Program-made: the position numbers and the translations under genes
Shown: piece by piece, positions 6,984 through 11,175 of the stretch
Numbering within the stretch: the first letter of the stretch is position 1
Layout: every line of letters begins with the position of its first letter
Source of the DNA: SAR324 cluster bacterium
Lineage (GTDB): Bacteria > SAR324 > JACQKK01
Direction of reading: 5' to 3'
Assembly: GCA_027296185.1 (NCBI GenBank)
Contig: JAPUJL010000486.1
Location: 1-11,175 of the forward strand
DNA length: 11,175 nt
Notes under the pieces: model-generated
Databases searched by the model: none
Seen by the model: the letters and a program-made list of their open reading frames with translations, nothing else
What the model was told of the DNA's origin: nothing

Positions 6984-7013
6984 TTGACAGCGTGGCGTGG
7001 CAACCTCTATTTT
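6984..7013 (+). promoter_or_regulatory. Promoter of tRNA-Leu
   Basis: A perfect -35 box, TTGACA, lies at 6984-6989. The best -10 matches are TCTATT (7006-7011, 16-bp spacer) or TATTTT (7008-7013, 18-bp spacer), both within a short AT-rich patch that stands out from the GC-rich surroundings. A GC-rich stretch, GCGGGGCGCC, follows at about 7024-7033, near the expected start of transcription, as in stringently controlled stable-RNA promoters. The tRNA begins about 60 nt downstream. Confidence 0.65.
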
Positions 7014-7074
7014 TGAAATCCACGCGGGGCGCCGGGCCGCCCTTCGGGCTCTCCGGACCGCGTGCATACCCCAT

Positions 7075-7158
7075 GCCCAAGTGGCGGAACTGGCAGACGC
7101 GCATGGTTCAGGTCCATGTGGGAGCAATCCCGTGGAAGTTCGAGTCTTCTCTTGGGCA
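7075..7158 (+). tRNA. tRNA-Leu (anticodon CAG)
   Basis: The cloverleaf is complete. The acceptor arms are GCCCAAG (7075-7081) and CTTGGGC (7151-7157), with discriminator A at 7158. The D-arm contains GCGGAACTGGCAGACGC. The anticodon stem CATGG/CCATG encloses the loop TTCAGGT, putting CAG at 7109-7111, which reads CUG leucine codons. A long variable arm (GGGAGCAATCCC) is typical of class II tRNAs. The T-arm is GGAAG TTCGAGT CTTCT with one G-T pair. The 3' CCA is not encoded (TAG follows), so it must be added by tRNA nucleotidyltransferase. Confidence 0.97.
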
Positions 7159-7190
7159 TAGCGGCACCCTCTCTCTCGTAGTCGGCGGAA

Positions 7191-8225
7191 TTGCTCGCGG
7201 GGACCGCTGCGGCGGCGGATTCCTTGCCAATCCCTAGAGTGGACCTCCCCTCTTCCATCATTGGCAACTTCGATTACCGCAAGCACTTCGGCGAAATTCA
7301 GCCACTGGCCGACGCCCTGAGGGAAGGCGAAGAACGGTGCTGGCAGAGCGCCACGGGGCGGGATCCTGAGCCCCGCGACTATGTCCTGTGGTTGGGGTGC
7401 AACGTGCTGCGGACGGTCAACCTGGCCGAATCCATCGTGGCCATCCTGGAGGCGATGGGGGTGGACTTCGTGGCGCTGGGCGGTCCGGCCAACTGCTGCG
7501 GCATCGTGCACTACCGCAACGACGACTTCACCCAATCCGCGGCGATGGTGCGGCACACCTGGCGGAACTTCACCGCCTACCGCCCCAAGGCGGTGCTCAC
7601 CTATTGCCCGTCCTGCCATTTCCACATGGACGAACTCCAGCCGCCGAGCTTCGGCTACGACACGCCCTACCTTCACGTCACCGAGTTCATCGCCGAACGG
7701 CTGGAGCGGCTGAACTTCGTGAAACCAGTGCGGCGGAAGGTGGCCCTCCATGCCCACGACGCCCAGCCCCAGCAAAAGAAGGACGGCGAGGCGACCCTGA
7801 AAATCCTGCAGGCGATACCCGGGCTGGAAGTCGCCGAGCTACGGGATGGGGCGGATTGGGGGCGGCACTGCTACCCGGTGCACATCCAACAGCTGGGGCG
7901 GGAGCGCTTCGACGCCATGGTCGACGAGATGTTCCGCGGCGCCCAGGCCGCCGGCTTCGACGCCATCGCCACGGTCTATCACTCCTGCTACCGCGAGCAC
8001 TGCGCCAAGGGAGCGCGCTACGGGGTCGAGCTGGTGAACTACGTCGATCTCGTCACCGAGGCCCTGGGCATCGGTCCCTTCCGCGAGTCCTACAAGGAGT
8101 TGGCCCTGGCCGGCGATCCGGAAGCCGCCTTCGAGGCCCTCCGCCCCCGGGCCGAGGCGCGCCAAGTCAACCTCAAGAAGCTCCGCGAGGCCACCCAGAC
8201 CCACTTCCCACCCCGGGGGAAGTAG
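7191..8225 (+). CDS. CCG-domain (HdrB/GlpC-like) iron-sulfur protein
   Basis: This encodes 344 residues if TTG 7191 is the start. The first CCG motif is complete: C70, C102-C103-G104 and C139-x2-C142, giving CX31CCGX34CXXC. That fits the cysteine-rich domain which holds a non-cubane [4Fe-4S] cluster in heterodisulfide reductase subunit B and related proteins such as GlpC and LldE. The C-terminal half keeps the fold's shape but not the second set: HDAQP stands where HDPCH is usual, a single Cys in HCYPVH replaces CCG, and SCYREHC replaces CxxC. So one cluster, not two, is expected. It probably acts in cytoplasmic thiol-disulfide or electron transfer, but no Hdr, Glp or Lld partner gene is adjacent. 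GTG 7239 and TTG 7224 are other in-frame starts, none with a strong Shine-Dalgarno. The gene follows the tRNA by 32 nt. Confidence 0.88.
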   Translation: MLAGTAAAADSLPIPRVDLPSSIIGNFDYRKHFGEIQPLADALREGEERCWQSATGRDPEPRDYVLWLGCNVLRTVNLAESIVAILEAMGVDFVALGGPANCCGIVHYRNDDFTQSAAMVRHTWRNFTAYRPKAVLTYCPSCHFHMDELQPPSFGYDTPYLHVTEFIAERLERLNFVKPVRRKVALHAHDAQPQQKKDGEATLKILQAIPGLEVAELRDGADWGRHCYPVHIQQLGRERFDAMVDEMFRGAQAAGFDAIATVYHSCYREHCAKGARYGVELVNYVDLVTEALGIGPFRESYKELALAGDPEAAFEALRPRAEARQVNLKKLREATQTHFPPRGK

Positions 8226-8292
8226 TACGCGAACCCGAACACTTTGGGCGCCGCGCCCGTTGACTCACCGATACCATTCGATGCCGGCCCCT

Positions 8293-8311
8293 ACTCCCGG
8301 CCGACGGGAGT
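8293..8311. terminator. Hairpin between convergent genes
   Basis: ACTCCC (8293-8298) pairs with GGGAGT (8306-8311) across a 7-base loop. It lies 68 bp after the CCG-protein stop and 14 bp beyond the stop of the convergent M23 lipoprotein gene, so it could serve both. No T-tract follows on either strand, which weakens the call. Confidence 0.35.
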
Positions 8312-8324
8312 GGAGTCTCTCCCC

Positions 8325-9265
8325 TTAATCGAAATTCACGCTCAGCCCCCAGCCGTGGATGTCGGTGAGCTCGACCCAGCTGGGCTTGGCCGGGAACCGG
8401 AACTCGTAGGCGATGGTATCCGACGTGCTGAGGAACACGTCCGGGACGATGGTGACCCAGCCGTAATCGAAGTCGTCCAGGGTCGCCGTGGTGCCGGCGT
8501 CGATGCCGGCGCGGCGGTTGAAGTTGATCGTGCCCCGGTTGGTGCGCAGCTCGTTCAGGTCCAGGTCCCCCGCGTGGCCTGGTAGGTCACCACGAATGGC
8601 GAGCCCGGCTGCTCGGTCAACGCGATAGCGGTATCGGTGTTTTCCCCACCCACGAAGGCGTAGGGGTGCACATGGGGGTCGAAGCCCCACTGAGCGCAAG
8701 AGCTTGCCGGATTGGCCAGCTGAAACTCCAGGGAGCAGGTGGTCTGCATGCGGATCTCGAAGTGCAGGTGGACAAATGGGGTCGAGCCGGTGGCGCCCAT
8801 GGTGGCGATTTGCGCTCCGGCCGTCACCGGGTCGTCCAGCGTCACGAGGAACGATTGCAGGTGCAGGTACACCGCGTAGATGCGGTCGATCGTCGCCCCC
8901 TGCCACTCGAAGGGCGCGGCGAGGCCGTGGCGCACGATCAGCGTGTTGCCACTGTCGGGAAACTGGGGGCTGCCCACCGGAAACAGGCCCGTGACCGTGC
9001 CGCCGCCGATGGCGAGGATCGGATCGCCCAGGCTGCCGAGGTAGTCGATGCCCCGGTGGAAATCGAAGCGGCTTTCGCTAAACTTCCAGCGCGGCCCGAA
9101 GGTACTGGAGATCGCCAGTGGGGCCTGCACCGGCGCCAGAAAGCTGTCGCTGGTGGGAATGTCCGGCCCGCGGTCCACCTCGTGGCCCGAGACGAGGATG
9201 CCCTCGTCCTCGCACCCCGCCGCCAGACAAAGCACCGCCAAGCCCAAGGCGAGCCGCCAGGGCAT
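8325..9265 (-). CDS. M23 (LytM-type) metallopeptidase lipoprotein, frameshifted near its C-terminus
   Basis: From ATG 9265 the product has a lipoprotein signal (LCLAAGC, Cys18; Glu at +2 suggests the outer membrane). The M23 domain follows: H70-x3-D74 in FHRGID and H166-L-H168 in FVHLHFE, giving zinc ligands H70, D74 and H168 and catalytic H166. Such enzymes cut peptide cross-links in peptidoglycan, and those lacking a residue act as activators; here all are present. The frame ends early at 8555 with RGTWT. One extra base in the C-run at 8567-8571 (six instead of five) would restore RGDLDLNELR and add about 80 residues of a beta-rich tail ending SVNFD at 8325. The intact product would be 313 residues. 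This is a true mutation, a sequencing error or, less likely, ribosomal slippage. ATG 9346 is in frame but would give an unusually long signal N-region. Confidence 0.85.
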
Positions 9266-9582
9266 CCTGGCTATAGAGGCCGCGCCGCGCCAAATGCAAA
9301 CGCACCGCAACGGCCAGCGATGGAAGCGGTTCCTGGGAAACGACATGGGCTGAGACGGCGGCGAAGGGTTCTGAGGGCGATCCGGTATCCGCGGGGGAGG
9401 ACCCAATCCATAAACGATCCGGGCGGCGGCCCCGTTCAATTGCCGCTCCACCCCGCCGGATTCGGCTCTGAACTTCAGGTCCGCCGATCCACCGGCGCCC
9501 ATCGGAGGGCGCGGTGCCGGTGGCATAATGGGGCACCGCACGCCGGCGCCCGCGCTTGGCCGGACGTTGCGGGGCCTCGGGC
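9266..9582. other. Gap between the REC-kinase and M23 lipoprotein genes
   Basis: These 317 bp hold no recognisable gene. A hairpin near the kinase stop is listed separately. On the minus strand TTGCAT (9299-9294) and TATAGC (9275-9270), 18 bp apart, form a weak promoter so close to ATG 9265 that the mRNA would be nearly leaderless. Open frames pass through, but without family signatures. Confidence 0.45.
9511..9539 (-). terminator. Hairpin after the REC-kinase gene
   Basis: GCGGTGCC (9511-9518) and GGCACCGC (9532-9539) are perfect 8-base arms around a 13-base loop, 43 bp past the kinase stop codon. There is no U-tract in the minus-strand transcript, so this may be an mRNA-end stabilising hairpin or a non-classical terminator. 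Confidence 0.45.
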
Positions 9583-10701
9583 TCAGGCGGGAGGCGCCCT
9601 GTGGAGCCGCACCCGGACGAGGGTGCCGTGGGCGTCGGGATGATCGGATTCCGTGCGGCTTTCCACCTCGATGGAGCCGCCGAAGCGCTGGACGGCTTTC
9701 TGCACCAGGGGCATGCCGAAGCCAGTGCCGCGCTCGTTCTCGGTTCCCGGGTGGGAGGTGGCCCGGTCGGTGCGGAACAGCGTCTCGAGCAAGGGCTGGG
9801 GAATGCCGATGCCCCGATCCTCGACCTCCAGGTGCACCCACTCCCCATCGTGATGGATGCGCACATTCACTTCGGAATTCCGGTAGGAAAACTTGATGGC
9901 GTTGGAGATCAGGTTGTTGAGGACGTTGTGGGTCAGGCTGACCTGCTCGGCGAGCACCAGGAAGTACTCCGGATCGCCATCGACGGCCATAACCAGTCGA
10001 ATCTGCTTTTGCTCCAGCCGGTTGGCGAAGATGGTGCTGCTGGTATTGACGACCTTCGGTAGATTCACCGGCTGTATCGACAACGACTTTTTGCCCGTTT
10101 CCAGCGCGCGCAGCTCGCGCACCTGATCGATGATTTGTTCCTGGTGGTGGATGCAGTCGCCGATGTAATCGCAAAACTTCCGGGATTCCTCGCCGGCCAT
10201 GCTTCTGACGATCCTCAGAAATCCGCGCATCGCGCCGATCGGGTTCATCAAGTCGTGAAGCAGAATGTGCAGCAGCGCCTCGTATTCCTCGTTTTTCTTC
10301 GAAAGCTCCTGCTGGGCCCCCCTCAAGGCGAGATGGGTTTGCACCCGCGCCAGTAACTCCTCGGCGTTGAAGGGCTTGGAGATATAATCCACGCTGCCGG
10401 CCTGAAAACCCTTGACGCGGTCCCGGGCCTCCGCGAGCCCGGATATCATCAACACCGGCACGTCGCGGAGCGCGTCGTCGGCCTTGAGTGCCCGGCAGGT
10501 CTCGTACCCGTCCATGCCGGGCATGCGGACGTCGAGCAGCACCAGATCGGGCCGCTCGGCCTGGGCGGCTTCCAGCGCCAGCTCTCCGCTCAAGGCGCGC
10601 CGAACGCCATACCCGTGGGGCGCTAGAATGCCCGCCAGCACATCGAGGTTGAGCGAATCGTCGTCGACCAGCAGGATACTTGGGGAGGGTTTCTCGAACA
10701 T
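9583..10701 (-). CDS. Response regulator-histidine kinase fusion (REC-HisKA-HATPase)
   Basis: This encodes 372 residues. The REC domain covers about residues 7-125: acidic pocket D13-D15, phosphoacceptor D57 in LLDVRMPGMDG, S87 and K109 in SKPF. A short helix (QQELSKKNEEYEALLH) links to HisKA with the phospho-accepting H149 in HDLMNPIG. The ATP-binding domain shows the N box LNNLISNAIKFS (261-272), the G1 box DRGIGIP (295-301) and the G2 box GTGFGMPLV (325-333). There is no membrane segment or sensor domain, so it is cytoplasmic and probably takes its input as phosphate or partner binding through REC, a layout known from phosphorelay intermediates and some photosensory pathways. No partner kinase or output regulator is next to it. 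The ATG at 10701 lacks a clear Shine-Dalgarno, and the frame does not extend upstream. Confidence 0.93.
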   Translation of the reverse strand: MFEKPSPSILLVDDDSLNLDVLAGILAPHGYGVRRALSGELALEAAQAERPDLVLLDVRMPGMDGYETCRALKADDALRDVPVLMISGLAEARDRVKGFQAGSVDYISKPFNAEELLARVQTHLALRGAQQELSKKNEEYEALLHILLHDLMNPIGAMRGFLRIVRSMAGEESRKFCDYIGDCIHHQEQIIDQVRELRALETGKKSLSIQPVNLPKVVNTSSTIFANRLEQKQIRLVMAVDGDPEYFLVLAEQVSLTHNVLNNLISNAIKFSYRNSEVNVRIHHDGEWVHLEVEDRGIGIPQPLLETLFRTDRATSHPGTENERGTGFGMPLVQKAVQRFGGSIEVESRTESDHPDAHGTLVRVRLHRAPPA

Positions 10702-10858
10702 GGGAAGACGGATTTACGCGCAACAACACAGCGGATCGCCGCGCCCTGCGCCTGTTCCGTCATGCTGATTCGATTGTGCCGGCGCGCATCGGTGTGGCCC
10801 GAAGTGCGCCGCGCCACCGCCGATTGCCCCGGCTATATCCCCACCGTTGATACGGAAA

Positions 10859-10888
10859 ATTATACATGAATCCGAGCAAAAGGGTCAT
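10859..10888 (-). promoter_or_regulatory. Sigma70-type promoter for the REC-kinase gene
   Basis: On the minus strand a perfect -10 box TATAAT (10864-10859) follows ATGACC (10888-10883, 4 of 6 matches to TTGACA) after 18 bp. Transcription would start near 10852 and give a leader of about 150 nt before ATG 10701. The patch is strikingly AT-rich against its surroundings. Confidence 0.5.
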
Positions 10889-10952
10889 CGAGTGATTGCG
10901 GTATCACCGCCTTGTCGCCCCGAGAGCCGTTTGTTAGATTGAGTCCAGTCCA

Positions 10953-10978
10953 AAATCGTGGCCCCAAATCGTGGCCCT
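10953..10978. repeat. 13-bp tandem repeat upstream of the sugar-acid kinase gene
   Basis: AAATCGTGGCCCC (10953-10965) is followed directly by AAATCGTGGCCCT (10966-10978), identical but for the last base. Its position about 100 bp before GTG 11074, in a divergent intergenic region, suits a tandem binding site for a regulator, but this is inferred from position only. Confidence 0.5.
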
Positions 10979-11073
10979 GAATGGCGCCCCCGAACGGTGC
11001 GCCGCCCCGGTCATCCGGCGTTTCCTGGCCGGGGCAGGCTCTCGAGGGGCACCCCCAAGCCCGCCGGCGTGGC

Positions 11074-11175
11074 GTGAACGCGACTGCAATCGGAATCCTG
11101 GCCGACGATCTCACCGGCGCTAGCGACATCGGGGTGCAGTTCTCCAGGGCGGGTGGAGCCGTGCTGGCGATCGTT
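11074..11175 (+). CDS. Four-carbon acid sugar kinase family protein, N-terminus (partial)
   Basis: The first 34 codons run off the right edge. From GTG 11074 the product reads NATAIGILADDLTGASDIG and on, where GILADDLTGASD is the N-terminal hallmark of the four-carbon acid sugar kinase family (DUF1537; YgbK, OtnK and DtnK are members). These ATP-dependent enzymes phosphorylate acids such as threonate, erythronate or 3-oxo-tetronate so that a partner aldolase or dehydrogenase can break them down. The DD of ADDLTGA is a conserved part of the substrate-binding domain. GTG is chosen because the motif begins about 8 residues in, as usual; no good Shine-Dalgarno is seen. The substrate cannot be told from this fragment; it usually sits in an operon with a 4-hydroxythreonine-4-phosphate dehydrogenase or an aldolase, which would lie beyond the window. 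Confidence 0.85.
   Translation, partial: MNATAIGILADDLTGASDIGVQFSRAGGAVLAIV

Larger units (their letters stand above)
6731..7074. other. Divergent control region between the small-gene bicistron and tRNA-Leu
   Basis: These 344 bp contain no convincing gene. They hold the two divergent promoters listed separately and the long leader of the bicistron. That leader includes a T-run (minus strand, near 6842-6847) and a GC-rich patch near 6800-6820. I see no clear riboswitch or attenuator fold. The track of open frames here on both strands lacks family signatures. Confidence 0.6.
10702..11073. other. Divergent control region between REC-kinase and sugar-acid kinase genes
   Basis: These 372 bp hold no convincing gene. 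An AT-rich patch at 10852-10870 contains the promoter listed separately, and a 13-bp tandem repeat lies at 10953-10978. An open frame on the minus strand covers most of it but overlaps the sugar-acid kinase start antisense and shows no family signature. Confidence 0.6.

Noticed and set aside
6992..7237. An 81-codon plus-strand frame across the tRNA, reading KWRNWQTRMVQVHVG in the middle.
   Set aside because: This is the well-known spurious translation of a tRNA-Leu gene; the RNA cloverleaf at 7075-7158 explains it fully.
6903..7775. A 290-codon minus-strand frame across the tRNA and the CCG-protein gene.
   Set aside because: It is antisense to both the tRNA and the motif-bearing CX31CCGX34CXXC frame, and has no motif of its own.
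8567..8571. Programmed -1 ribosomal frameshift as the cause of the broken M23 frame.
   Set aside because: The reading CGG GGG ACC does not form a standard X XXY YYZ slippery heptamer, and I saw no clear stimulatory stem. An indel is the simpler explanation.
9266..10729. The upstream part of a 724-codon minus-strand frame that runs into the M23 lipoprotein frame.
   Set aside because: Its first 480 or so codons are an out-of-frame reading of the REC-kinase gene. The lipoprotein signal at 9265 marks the true start.
10860..11129. An 89-codon minus-strand frame in the right-hand intergenic region.
   Set aside because: It overlaps the ADDLTGASD start of the sugar-acid kinase antisense, ends in the kinase promoter patch and has no family signature.
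1..11175. CRISPR array, transposase or phage gene.
   Set aside because: No regularly spaced repeats of CRISPR size, no transposase or integrase motif, and no terminal inverted repeats flanking any gene were seen.

Overview
The window is GC-rich, densely coded chromosomal DNA with the look of a Pseudomonadota genome, perhaps a gammaproteobacterium. The supporting signs are sigma70-type promoters, an Lpp-type lipoprotein signal, a bacterial Tgt, a REC-histidine kinase protein and a CCTCACCCC...GGGAGAGGGG intergenic repeat of a kind common in that phylum. The assignment is tentative. I see no integrase, insertion sequence, CRISPR array, rRNA or phage gene.

Layout from left to right. (1) Positions 1-690 hold the possible tail of an upstream gene, a GC hairpin, and a gene for a small exported protein of unknown function (165-689, +). 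(2) Positions 700-790 hold a nested inverted repeat, one copy of which supplies the stop codon of tgt. (3) On the minus strand a CxxC zinc-ribbon-like protein gene (2475-1954) precedes tgt (1908-781), probably as one operon that lacks the usual queA/yajC/secDF neighbours. (4) A divergent control region (2476-2741) with a dyad leads into the largest gene (2742-6137, +). It encodes an 1131-residue STAND-type protein: an N-terminal CHAT (caspase-like) fold that appears to have lost its catalytic His and Cys, a Pro/Arg-rich linker, an NTPase with Walker A and B, a winged-helix-like region and a TPR-like tail. (5) Two tiny minus-strand genes (6730-6497 and 6492-6232) form a bicistron encoding a soluble and a two-helix membrane protein, behind a good sigma70 promoter. 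(6) Divergent to it is a tRNA-Leu(CAG) gene with its own TTGACA promoter, followed 32 nt later by a CCG-domain iron-sulfur protein related to HdrB. (7) On the minus strand lie an M23 peptidase lipoprotein gene broken by a one-base frameshift (9265-8325) and a REC-HisKA-HATPase protein (10701-9583). (8) The right edge holds the first 34 codons of a four-carbon acid sugar kinase family gene (DUF1537/YgbK type).

Most genes look like unrelated housekeeping or signalling functions rather than one pathway. The best candidate for something undescribed is the CHAT-like/STAND/TPR protein. Its architecture is that of an NLR-like sensor, as used in defence and programmed cell death, but the presumed protease effector looks dead and there is no obvious partner gene beside it. 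The two small genes downstream are convergent to it, so they are not its operon. The second group worth following is the pair of unknown small proteins, the frameshifted lipoprotein and the half-degenerate CCG protein.
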